DNA of 32,711 nucleotides from DASUGM01 sp036274055 (GTDB lineage: Bacteria; Acidobacteriota; Vicinamibacteria; Vicinamibacterales; SCN-69-37). A model generated the notes under the pieces. That model did not search any database. It saw nothing but the letters and a program-made list of their open reading frames with translations, and had not been told where the DNA came from. Location of the stretch: positions 1 to 32,711 of the forward strand of contig DASUGM010000076.1 in NCBI GenBank assembly GCA_036274055.1. Reading direction: 5' to 3'. Made by a program: the position numbers and the translations under genes. Below, in pieces: positions 1 through 7,673 of this stretch. How positions within the stretch are numbered: the stretch's first letter is position 1; each line of letters starts with the position of its first letter.

Positions 1-2010
1 GGCGGCGGTGGTCGCGGCGGGCCGGGCGGGCGGGGCACCACGGTCAACCTCACCGCGCAGCTGCAGTGGCGCCGCAACAACAACGACAGCGCCAGTGTGT
101 TTCCCCAGCTCGGCGGGCAGTCCACGGGCTCGAGCCTGGCGGTGCCGGTGTCGTTGACGATTCAGCACGGCCGGACCAACCACAACATCAGCGTCAACAT
201 CGCGAGCACCAAGTCGAACTCGTTCAACCGTTACGCCTACATCGAAGACGTCGCCGGCAACGCCGGCGTCGGCGGCGTCGCCACCGATCCGTTCGACTGG
301 GGGGTGCCGGCGCTGAATTTCTCGACCTACACCGACCTGCGGGACGTCACGCCGGCACGGCGCACGGACACGCGCCTGACCGCGAGCTACGCCTGGACGC
401 GGCCGGTGCGGACGCACACCATCCGGTTCGGCGGCGATCTGCGGTCCGACTGGGCGCACAGCAAGACCGACACCAACGCTCGCGGCACGTTCATCTTCAC
501 CGGCACCTACGCGGCAGACGGCGGCACGGTCGCGCGCGGCGCCGGCATGGACTTCGCCGACTTCCTGCTCGGCATGCCACAACAGGCGACGATTCAGTAT
601 CTCGGCAACCAGGTATCGCAGCGCGGCCGATCGCTCAGCGCGTTTCTCCAGGATGACTGGCGGAAGAACGGCAACCTGACGTTCAACCTCGGCGTGCGTT
701 ACGAGTTGATCTGGCCGACGCTCGAGACCACCGGGCAGATGGTCAACCTCGACGTCAATTCCGACTTCACTGCCGCGGTGCCGGTGATTTCCGGGCAGAG
801 CGGGCCGTTTACCGGCGCGTTTCCGAAGTCGTTGATCATTCTCGACGGCAACAACATCGCGCCGCGCGCCGGATTTGCCTGGCGCGCCGGCCGCGTCGGG
901 ATCGTTCGCGGCGGTTACGGCGTCAGCTACAACTCCGGCTCGTACGCGACGATCGGCCGCAGCCTGATCGCGCAGCCGCCGTTCGCGGTGGCGTCGACGA
1001 GCATCGGGTCGCCCGCCGATCCGCTGACGCTGCAGGATCCGTTCGCCAACGTCCAGCCGGACACGACGACGAACACCTTCGGCATCGACAAGAACTACGT
1101 GCTCGGCCGGGTGCAGACGTGGAACGTCGATCTGTCGAAAACGCTGCGCCAGGTCTGGGACGTCGGCGCCGGTTACACCGGCACGAAAGGATCGTCGCTC
1201 GACATGTTGCGCGCGCCGAATCGCGGTCCTGACGGGCTCCGCATTCCGGACGTCCAGGCGTTCAACTGGCAGTCGTCGGAGGCGTCGTCGATGATGAACG
1301 GCCTGTCGCTGCGATTGGCGCGGCGGGCGGCGCGCGGCATCGGCGGCAGCGTCTCGTACACGCTGGCGAAGTCACGCGACAACGCCTCGACGCTCGGCGG
1401 CGGCCGCACGTCGGTCGCGCAGAACGATCAGGATCTCGACGCCGAGTGGGGTCTGTCGAGCTTCGATCGCCGCCACCAGCTGTCGGCCAACGCGAGCATC
1501 GAATTGCCGTTCGGGCCGAACCGGCCGTGGCTCAACGGCGGCGGCTGGGCGGCGGCGATTGCCGAGGGCTGGCGCGCCAACGTCAACTTCGCCTGGCAGT
1601 CGGGCGCGCCGTACACGCCGACGGTGTCCGGTGCGGCCAGTGACGTCGCGCGCGGCACCAACGGCACGCTGCGCGCCGACTACAACGGCGCGCCGATTCA
1701 GCTCAGCGACCCGACGATCGATCACTTCTTCAACACCGCCGCGTTTTCGATTCCGGCAGCCGACGCGTTCGGCACCGCCGGCCGCAACATCATCATCGGC
1801 CCGGGCAGCAAGTCGCTGAACGCGAGCTTCTCGCGCGACGTGCGGATGGGCGGCAATCGCGCCGTCACCGTCGATCTGAACGTCAACAACCTGCTCAACC
1901 TCGTCCAGTACTCGGGGCTCGACACCAATGCCAACTCGCCGACCTTCGGCCAGATCACCTCGGTCCGGCCGATGCGTTCGATGACGCTCAACTTCAGGGT
2001 CCGGTTCTGA
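1..2010 (+). CDS. TonB-dependent receptor, Oar-like beta-barrel (5' truncated by window edge)
   Basis: The reading frame is open from base 1, so the start, signal peptide, regulatory-like domain and plug lie outside the window and only the C-terminal part (about 669 residues) is seen. The first residues are a Gly/Arg-rich stretch, followed by alternating polar/hydrophobic barrel-like segments such as 'RAGFAWRAGRVGIVRGGYG' and 'SFDRRHQLSANASIELPFG'. The latter is the strand seen near the end of Oar-like receptors. The protein ends in ...NFRVRF, with the terminal aromatic residue typical of outer-membrane barrels. In acidobacteria this family is abundant and is thought to import glycans or other large ligands with energy from TonB; the ligand here is unknown. 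The next gene starts two bases after the stop, so the two are probably co-transcribed. Family assignment is firm; substrate is not. Confidence 0.88.
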   Translation, partial: GGGGRGGPGGRGTTVNLTAQLQWRRNNNDSASVFPQLGGQSTGSSLAVPVSLTIQHGRTNHNISVNIASTKSNSFNRYAYIEDVAGNAGVGGVATDPFDWGVPALNFSTYTDLRDVTPARRTDTRLTASYAWTRPVRTHTIRFGGDLRSDWAHSKTDTNARGTFIFTGTYAADGGTVARGAGMDFADFLLGMPQQATIQYLGNQVSQRGRSLSAFLQDDWRKNGNLTFNLGVRYELIWPTLETTGQMVNLDVNSDFTAAVPVISGQSGPFTGAFPKSLIILDGNNIAPRAGFAWRAGRVGIVRGGYGVSYNSGSYATIGRSLIAQPPFAVASTSIGSPADPLTLQDPFANVQPDTTTNTFGIDKNYVLGRVQTWNVDLSKTLRQVWDVGAGYTGTKGSSLDMLRAPNRGPDGLRIPDVQAFNWQSSEASSMMNGLSLRLARRAARGIGGSVSYTLAKSRDNASTLGGGRTSVAQNDQDLDAEWGLSSFDRRHQLSANASIELPFGPNRPWLNGGGWAAAIAEGWRANVNFAWQSGAPYTPTVSGAASDVARGTNGTLRADYNGAPIQLSDPTIDHFFNTAAFSIPAADAFGTAGRNIIIGPGSKSLNASFSRDVRMGGNRAVTVDLNVNNLLNLVQYSGLDTNANSPTFGQITSVRPMRSMTLNFRVRF

Positions 2011-2012
2011 TC

Positions 2013-4163
2013 ATGCAGCGACTGTTCCTCTTCGTCCTGCTGTTCGTGGTCTGGGCGGCACCGATGCCGTCGGCGCAACAGACCCCGGCTTCGCCGCCGC
2101 AGCGGCCCGCGGCCTTTCGCACCACGCTCGACATCGTCTCGGTCGACGTCGTCGTCCGCGACCGGAACAACAACATCGTCCGCGGCCTGACCGAGAAGGA
2201 TTTCGAGATTCGTGAAGACGGCGCGCCGCAGAGCATCCGTGCCTTCAGTTTTCAGGAGATCAACGACAACGCCGCGCCGGTCGGCAACGTCGCGCTGCTC
2301 GGCGAGGTCAACGCCAGGGTCATCGAGTCAGCAAACAAGCCGGCCTCCACTGCCGCGGCCTCCTCGGTGCCGCTTGCGCCGCTCACGGCGGAGGACAAGC
2401 CGCTGAAATCCGAAGACATCGCCGGACGCCGGATGATTGTCCTTTTGTTCGACACCAGTTCGATGCAGCCGGAGGACGTGCAGCGCTCCGTCGAGTCGGC
2501 GCAGAAGTACGTCGACACCGAGATGTCGCCGGCGGACCTCGTCTCGGTCGCGACCGTCAGCTCGCTGCTCAACGTGATGCAGGACTTCTCCAGCGACAAG
2601 GCGCTGGTGATGGGCGCGTTGAACAAGATTGCCTATACCGAGGGCACGGCGACGCCGCCGCCCGACGCGTCGACGGCGGCGACCGACGAAGCCGCCGCGG
2701 CGGCGACCGAGGAAGCCGCGGCGGAAACCGCCGAACTCGATCTGTTCAACAACGACATGCGGCTGCGCGTGCTCAAGACCCTGGCCGAGACGCTGGCGCC
2801 GATCGATCAGAAGAAGGCGATTGTCTACTTCAGCGCCGGCATGCAGCGCAGCGGATCGGACAACCAGGTCGAGCTGCGCGCCGCGGTCAATGCCGCGGTC
2901 CGCGCCAATGTCTCGATCTACTCGGTCGACACCCGCGGCCTGCAGGCGGTGGTGCCCGGCGGCGACGCGCGTCAGGCGAGCGGGCGCGGGCAGGCGCTGT
3001 TCTCCGGCCGCGGCGTCGCGCAGCAGTTCGCGCAGCTGTCGCAGTCGCAGGGCACGCTGTCGACGTTGTCGGTGGACACCGGCGGCCGCGCCTTCACCGA
3101 CAGCAACGACTTCGGCGCCGTCTTCACGCGCATCAAGCGCGACATGTCGGCGTACTACATCCTCGGCTACAGCAGCGGCAACAAGTCGAAGGACGGACGG
3201 TTCCGCCGCATCAACGTCCGGGTCAAGACCGAGGGCCTGCGCGTCGAGGCGCGCGCCGGTTATTACGCCGACCGCGATTTTGCGCACACCAACAAGGGCG
3301 ATCGCGAGACGCAGATGACCGAGCAGCTGTACGCCGCGGTTTCGGCGACCGACGTGCCGGTGATCGTGACGTCGAATTTCTTCCGCGTCTCGCCCGAGAA
3401 GAACCTCTACTACGTGCCGGTCTCGATGGCGGTGCCGGGCTCGTTCGTGCCGGTGCCGGAAGGGAAGGACAAGGCGATTCTCGACTTCATGGGCGAGGTC
3501 CGCGACGAACGCGGCTTCCCGGTCGGCCGCATCCGCCAGACGATGGAACTGCCGGCGACCGCGACGTCGACGCTGGTCGCCAAGCAGGTGCTTTATCAGT
3601 CCGGCGTCCTGCTGCCGCCGGGCCGGTTTTCGGTCAAGGTCGTCGTCCGCGAGAACACCCACGGCGCGATGGGCACGTTCGAAGCGCCGATCACGATCCC
3701 TCAGTTTGGCCCGGTCGCCAACTCCGCCAATCCGACCGGCGCGCCGCCACCGCTCAAGGTCAGCTCGGTCGTGCTGAGCACGCAACTGCAGGCCGTCAAG
3801 CCAGGCAAGAGCGACAATCCGCTCGTCCGTGACGGCATCCAGTTGCTGCCCAACCTCACGCACGTCGTCTCGCGCGATCAGAAGTTGTTCTTCTACTACG
3901 AGGTTTACGATCCGGCCGCCGGAGACGGCAAAGCGGCGGAGCTGCGCACCAGCCTGGCGTTCTATCGCGGCAAGATCAAGGTGATGGAGACGCCCGTCGT
4001 CGTCCGCCAGACGATCGACGCGGCCGACCGCAAGGCGGCTCTGTTCCAGTTCGAAGTCGCCGCCAACAGCTTCGAGCCGGGGTTGTATACGTGCCAGGTG
4101 AACATCGTGGATGAGGCGGCGGGGACGTTCGCGTTTCCGAGGCTGGATCTGTTTGTGAGATGA
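2013..4163 (+). CDS. Secreted VWA-domain protein (acidobacterial VWFA-related type)
   Basis: The protein has 716 residues. It opens with a clear signal peptide (hydrophobic core FLFVLLFVVWAA, likely cleavage after PSA near residue 21). A short N-terminal beta domain follows, with 'VDVVVRDRNNNIVRGLTEKDFEI', the usual opening of the acidobacterial VWFA-related family. The von Willebrand A domain begins near residue 140 (RRMIVLLFDTSSMQ); DTSSM near residue 147 is a slightly variant MIDAS metal site (DxSxS expected). A low-complexity Ala/Glu/Thr insert occupies roughly residues 210-245 inside the VWA domain. The C-terminal half is beta-rich and uncharacterised. The ATG is two bases behind the stop of the TonB receptor, implying an operon and perhaps a joint envelope role. 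The domain is usually a metal-dependent protein-binding module; no enzymatic activity is suggested. Confidence 0.88.
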   Translation: MQRLFLFVLLFVVWAAPMPSAQQTPASPPQRPAAFRTTLDIVSVDVVVRDRNNNIVRGLTEKDFEIREDGAPQSIRAFSFQEINDNAAPVGNVALLGEVNARVIESANKPASTAAASSVPLAPLTAEDKPLKSEDIAGRRMIVLLFDTSSMQPEDVQRSVESAQKYVDTEMSPADLVSVATVSSLLNVMQDFSSDKALVMGALNKIAYTEGTATPPPDASTAATDEAAAAATEEAAAETAELDLFNNDMRLRVLKTLAETLAPIDQKKAIVYFSAGMQRSGSDNQVELRAAVNAAVRANVSIYSVDTRGLQAVVPGGDARQASGRGQALFSGRGVAQQFAQLSQSQGTLSTLSVDTGGRAFTDSNDFGAVFTRIKRDMSAYYILGYSSGNKSKDGRFRRINVRVKTEGLRVEARAGYYADRDFAHTNKGDRETQMTEQLYAAVSATDVPVIVTSNFFRVSPEKNLYYVPVSMAVPGSFVPVPEGKDKAILDFMGEVRDERGFPVGRIRQTMELPATATSTLVAKQVLYQSGVLLPPGRFSVKVVVRENTHGAMGTFEAPITIPQFGPVANSANPTGAPPPLKVSSVVLSTQLQAVKPGKSDNPLVRDGIQLLPNLTHVVSRDQKLFFYYEVYDPAAGDGKAAELRTSLAFYRGKIKVMETPVVVRQTIDAADRKAALFQFEVAANSFEPGLYTCQVNIVDEAAGTFAFPRLDLFVR

Positions 4164-4174
4164 GGCTTCGGTGT

Positions 4175-4285
4175 CTCAAGAGCCTTCAACATGAAGCGCG
4201 TGAAGAAAACCACACGTTGGGAGACCCTTTGCGAGATGAGGACATAGCAGAAAACGCAATCGGAGATAGTGGAGAAACTGCGATC
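4175..4285 (+). repeat. Left inverted-repeat arm of the GxxExxY unit
   Basis: This arm pairs with 4944-5055. It begins TCTCAAGAGCC (right arm, complement: GCTCAAAGAGCC), continues with CATGAAGCG CGTGAAGAA in 9-nt phase, and ends in a second 9-nt phased part (CGGAG, GTGGAG). The phasing links it to the gene-less hairpins elsewhere in the window. Confidence 0.75.
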
Positions 4286-4352
4286 TAGTCGAGCCGGTCA
4301 ACTGATTCTCGCCGCCGCGTAGCCGGCGCGCCGCTTGCATGACTGCGGCGTC

Positions 4353-4745
4353 ATGGCACCTGTCTACACCACTCCGCTCAGCACCGCCGTCATCGGCGCT
4401 GCGATCGCCGTGCACCGATCCCTTGGACCGGGATTGCTCGAATCGGCGTACAACCATTGTCTGGAACGCGAGTTCACCCAACGCGGCTTGAAATACGCAC
4501 GCGAGCTGGCCGTGCCCCTTGGGTACAACGGCTCGACCGTCGACTGCGGCTATCGTGTTGATTTCGTCGTCGAGTCAGAGCTGGTGGTGGAAACGAAGGC
4601 CGTAGAGCGCATTCTTCCGGTGCATCATGCTCAGGTCTTGACGTACCTGAAACTGCTGAACCTGAAACACGGCCTGCTGATCAACTTCAATGTCCCACTG
4701 CTGAAGCACGGCCTGAAGAGCTTTCTTCGGCAGCACTCGGGCTGA
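4353..4745 (+). CDS. GxxExxY protein (PD-(D/E)XK nuclease-like)
   Basis: This is a 130-residue protein. The family-defining GxxExxY motif reads G27-L-L-E30-S-A-Y33, preceded by the usual IGAA.AVHRSLGPG segment. A PD-(D/E)XK-like core follows: D70 in YRVDFVV and E80-T-K82 in VVETKA, then a conserved-looking Q94 in HHAQVLTYLK. The family resembles small nucleases but its function is not established. I chose the ATG at 4353; a TTG at 4335 in the same frame would add six residues that the family normally lacks. Codon use differs from the neighbours: 16 of the first 60 codons end in A or T, whereas a 20-codon sample of the upstream gene has none. Together with the flanking inverted repeats this suggests a transferred or mobile gene. 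Function is left open. Confidence 0.82.
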   Translation: MAPVYTTPLSTAVIGAAIAVHRSLGPGLLESAYNHCLEREFTQRGLKYARELAVPLGYNGSTVDCGYRVDFVVESELVVETKAVERILPVHHAQVLTYLKLLNLKHGLLINFNVPLLKHGLKSFLRQHSG

Positions 4746-4943
4746 GTGAAAGGCGTCAGACCGGTCGGGCTGAAGGTCCGATTGGAGCGTGGTCAGCATC
4801 GTATAGCCGGGGATGATCGTCGCCGCGATCAGTTCGTCAATCGCAGAGACAAAGCGGGGCGGCGAGCTTGCGACGTCCGCGAAGATTCCTTCAAAGGGCA
4901 AAGCCATGGCGCTTTGCGGTCCAGACAACTATCACGGCGTGAC

Positions 4944-5055
4944 CGCGTGTTCTCCAGTGCCTCCCATTGCGTTTTCTGCGTACGCGCTCATCTCGCAAGG
5001 GGTTTGCCAAAATTTGTGGTCTTCTTCACGCCCTTCATGTTGAAGGCTCTTTGAG
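4944..5055 (-). repeat. Right inverted-repeat arm of the GxxExxY unit
   Basis: This is the reverse-complement partner of 4175-4285. Read on the minus strand it contains GAGCCTTCAACATGAAG, GGCGTGAAGAAGACC, CTTGCGAGATGAGCG, GCAGAAAACGCAAT and TGGAGAACACGC. It ends 11 bases before the stop codon of the minus-strand permease and could form a very long stem with the left arm if both were in one transcript. Confidence 0.75.
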
Positions 5056-5066
5056 CAGATGCTTTT

Positions 5067-7502
5067 TCACTCAGCCCGCAGCGCCACAATCGGATCCACC
5101 CGCAGCGCCCGCCGTGACGGAATCCACGTCGCAATCAGCGCGACGGCAATCAACAGCGCGGACACGCCAGCAATCGTCAACGGATCCGTCGCCGTGACCC
5201 CGAATAGAAACTGTCCGACCACCGACGACGCGACGAACGCCCCGACGAGCCCGATGGCGACGCCGCTCACCGCGAGGCTCAGTCCTCGGCGCAGCATCGG
5301 ACCAACGACCTGCGCCGGCGCCGCGCCGAGCGCCACTCTGATCCCGATCTCGCGCGTCTGCTGCGCGACGCTGAAGCTGATCAAGCCGTAGAGCCCGACC
5401 GCGGCGAGCACGAGCGTGATGATCGCGAACGACGCAATCACGAACGACCGGAACCGCGGTTCGGCGATCTGGAAGCCGATGATCTCGTCGAGCGTGCGGA
5501 TGTCGCCGGGCGGGATCTCTGGATCGACAGAGGCCATGGCGGCGCGGATCGCGGCGCGGACGGTGGCGTCCGGCGCCGTGCTGCGCACCGAGATACTCGT
5601 GAACGGCAGCGGAAACTGTGTGTATGGAATGAACATGATTGGCGTCGGCGCGTTCTTCAGGCCGAGCTGCCGCACGTCGCTGACGATGCCGACGACGGTG
5701 AGCCACGGAGATTTCGCGTCGCCCTCGAACTTGACGTGGCGGCCGAGCGCATCACCGTCCTTCCAGTACTTTTCGGCGAGCGCCTGGGTGACAACGACGA
5801 CGCCGGGCGAATCCGCTGTGTCGCCCGCGGTGAACGTCCGGCCGGCTTCGAGCTTCATGCCCATCGACGCGAAGTAGCTGCCCGAGACGGTTCCCAGGTT
5901 GCCGGACGGACGGGCGCCGCCGTCCGGCGGCCTGTAACCCTCGACGTCGAAATTGCCGCTGACGTTGTCGCCGTGAAACGGCCCGGGGAAGCCGATGCCG
6001 GCGACATCGAACTCGGCGCGGGCGCTGAGCGCGGCCTGCAGGCGATCGAAATAGCGCACGACATCTTCCGGTGTGCCGTAACGCGCGGCTGGCACCGAGA
6101 TGCCGGACACGAGCAGATGTTCGCTGACGAAGCCCGAGTCGACCCGTTGCAGCCGCAGGAAACTGTTGAGCAGGAGTCCGGCGGTGACGCACAGGACCAG
6201 CGTCAGCGCGATCTCGCCGATCACCAGCGCCGCTCGGCTGCCCGATCGGCCGGCGGATGTCGAACCGCGCTCGCCGCTGCTGCGCATCGCGGCGGCCGCG
6301 CGGGTGCGGCCGGCATGCAAGGCCGGCATCGCGGCAAACACCACTCCCGCACCAAGTGCCACGACGATCGTCGTCACGACCACGGTCGCGTCGAGCGAAA
6401 TTTCGGCCGCGCGCGGTACGGCGGACGGCATCAACCGGACCAGAAATCCAATCAGCCAGCGCCCGGCGAGCAGTCCGACCATCCCGCCCGCGAGGCCGAT
6501 GATCAGGCTCTCGGTCAGCAACTGGCGGATCAGCCGGGCGCGGCCGGCGCCAAGCGCCGCGCGAATCGCCAGCTCGCGCGTCCGCGCGTTCGTCCGCGCA
6601 ATCAGCAGGCTCGAGACGTTGGCACATGCGACCAGCAGCACGATGAGCACGCCTGCCTGGAGGATGAGAATTGCGGGACGCGCGTCGCCGACGATCGTTT
6701 CTTCGAGTGCGACGCCGCGCAGCATCAGGCCCTGCGCCGCCGGCGGCGCGTCTTTGAGCAACTCGCTGTTGACGCGCGCCAGGTCGTCCTGTGCCATCTC
6801 CAGCGTGATGCCCGGCGCGAGCCGCCCCGTGATCTGGAAATAGCGGATGTTGCGGTCATCGTCGGCCGCCGGCACCGGCGAGGGCGGCGTCGGCCGCGGC
6901 GAGAGCAGCCACAACTCCGCTTCGCGCGGCCAACTGAACGCGGCTGGCACGACGCCAAGCACCGTGTGCAGCGTGCCGTCGATCTTGATGCGCTGCCCGA
7001 CGATCTGCGGCGATCCGCCGAACGCGTCCCGCCAGGTCCGCTCGCTGATGACGACGGGCGCATCGGTGTCGGTGGCGTCGGCGGCCGCGGAGAACACCCG
7101 CCCGACGACCGGAGGCGTCGCGAAAACGTCGAAGAACTCGCTCGTGACCCATGCGCCCGCGGTGTTCATCGCCTGGCCGCCGCTGCTCATGACGGTGAAC
7201 GCGTTCGTACGCGATCCGGCGAGATGCGAGAACGATCGCTGCATCTGGCGGAGGAGCCGGTAGTTCCCCGATGAGTGGCCAGTATCGACGCCGCTGGTGT
7301 CGTAGGCCGATGCGTTGTACGTCCAGACCGCGACGATGCGGTCGGCGTCAGCGTAGGGGAGCGGGCGTAGCAGCACGCCGTGCACGACGCTGAAGATCGC
7401 GGCGTTGGCGGCGATGCCGAGCGCGAGCGTGAGCACGGCCACCGCGGTGAAGCCCGGGTGGGCGACGAGCAGCCGGAGGGCGAAGCGGACGTCGTCTCTC
7501 AT
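5067..7502 (-). CDS. ADOP-type ABC transporter permease (MacB/FtsX family)
   Basis: This membrane protein has 811 residues and the MacB-like core and FtsX domains in duplicate. It shows an N-terminal transmembrane segment (about 17-40) preceded by RFALRLLVAHPGF, a large periplasmic core, and a first FtsX domain (about 270-395) with the signature RELAIRAALGAGRARLIRQL. After a second long core comes a second FtsX domain (about 680-800) with REIGIRVALGAAPAQVV, ending in IVALRAE. This is the 'acidobacterial duplicated orphan permease' architecture. Such proteins usually lack a fixed ATPase partner and their substrates are unknown. I prefer the ATG at 7502; a TTG at 7511 adds three residues. No PadR gene lies beside this copy, unlike the one at 13133. 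Its promoter region contains the double palindrome at 7522-7586. Confidence 0.9.
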   Translation of the reverse strand: MRDDVRFALRLLVAHPGFTAVAVLTLALGIAANAAIFSVVHGVLLRPLPYADADRIVAVWTYNASAYDTSGVDTGHSSGNYRLLRQMQRSFSHLAGSRTNAFTVMSSGGQAMNTAGAWVTSEFFDVFATPPVVGRVFSAAADATDTDAPVVISERTWRDAFGGSPQIVGQRIKIDGTLHTVLGVVPAAFSWPREAELWLLSPRPTPPSPVPAADDDRNIRYFQITGRLAPGITLEMAQDDLARVNSELLKDAPPAAQGLMLRGVALEETIVGDARPAILILQAGVLIVLLVACANVSSLLIARTNARTRELAIRAALGAGRARLIRQLLTESLIIGLAGGMVGLLAGRWLIGFLVRLMPSAVPRAAEISLDATVVVTTIVVALGAGVVFAAMPALHAGRTRAAAAMRSSGERGSTSAGRSGSRAALVIGEIALTLVLCVTAGLLLNSFLRLQRVDSGFVSEHLLVSGISVPAARYGTPEDVVRYFDRLQAALSARAEFDVAGIGFPGPFHGDNVSGNFDVEGYRPPDGGARPSGNLGTVSGSYFASMGMKLEAGRTFTAGDTADSPGVVVVTQALAEKYWKDGDALGRHVKFEGDAKSPWLTVVGIVSDVRQLGLKNAPTPIMFIPYTQFPLPFTSISVRSTAPDATVRAAIRAAMASVDPEIPPGDIRTLDEIIGFQIAEPRFRSFVIASFAIITLVLAAVGLYGLISFSVAQQTREIGIRVALGAAPAQVVGPMLRRGLSLAVSGVAIGLVGAFVASSVVGQFLFGVTATDPLTIAGVSALLIAVALIATWIPSRRALRVDPIVALRAE

Positions 7503-7521
7503 GCGGTTCAATGTAGCGCAG

Positions 7522-7586
7522 GGAAAATAACGCCGGGCGTTATTTCCGACAGATCGACACGGAAATAACGCCCGGCGTTATTTTCC
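7522..7586. repeat. Perfect 27-bp inverted repeat, each arm itself palindromic
   Basis: Arms at 7522-7548 and 7560-7586 are exact reverse complements around an 11-nt spacer. Each arm also contains its own perfect palindrome, AATAACGCC-G-GGCGTTATT in the left arm and the complementary version in the right. The DNA could therefore form either one long hairpin or two small ones. It lies between two divergent genes (permease start 7502, beta-propeller start 7674), where it could be a double operator for a dimeric regulator or a REP/BIME-like repeat. Structure is directly seen; role is inferred. Confidence 0.85.
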
Positions 7587-7673
7587 GGGACGGACAGTGG
7601 GACGAAGCCACGAGTTTGACCGCATTCGCCGCAGCGAGGCATGATCACCGTGTTCGTTCCTCATTCCAGAGCC

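Larger units (their letters stand above)
4175..5055. mobile_element. Putative mobile unit: GxxExxY gene flanked by ~110-nt inverted repeats
   Basis: A left arm (about 4175-4285) and a right arm (about 4944-5055) are inverted copies. Outer parts match well: GAGCCTTCAACATGAAG followed by CGTGAAGAA, then GCGAGATGAG, then GCAGAAAACGCAAT. An inner part matches at 17 of 25 positions. The arms enclose one gene, the GxxExxY protein at 4353-4745. The outer ends fall 11 bases after one stop codon (4163) and 11 bases before the next gene's stop (5067), so the unit sits neatly in a spacer between convergent genes. No transposase or target-site duplication was recognised. About 200 bases right of the gene (4746-4943) hold no convincing gene, only a short hairpin (GCAAAGC...GCTTTGC at 4898-4917). 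Calling it mobile is inference from the repeats and the different base composition. Confidence 0.6.

Noticed and set aside
2328..3863. Minus-strand open frame of 511 codons opposite the VWA gene
   Set aside because: Arg/His/Asp-rich composition typical of antisense frames in GC-rich DNA; the plus-strand VWA protein explains the region.
4575..4928. Minus-strand open frame with a rather protein-like middle (IDELIAATIIPGY)
   Set aside because: It overlaps the GxxExxY gene for about half its length, has no recognised family and no ribosome-binding site. It could be a decayed gene fragment within the unit, but the support is too weak.
5736..7274. Plus-strand open frame of 512 codons opposite the ADOP permease
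   Set aside because: No recognisable domain and an Arg/Gln/Asp-rich product; the permease on the minus strand is full length and intact.
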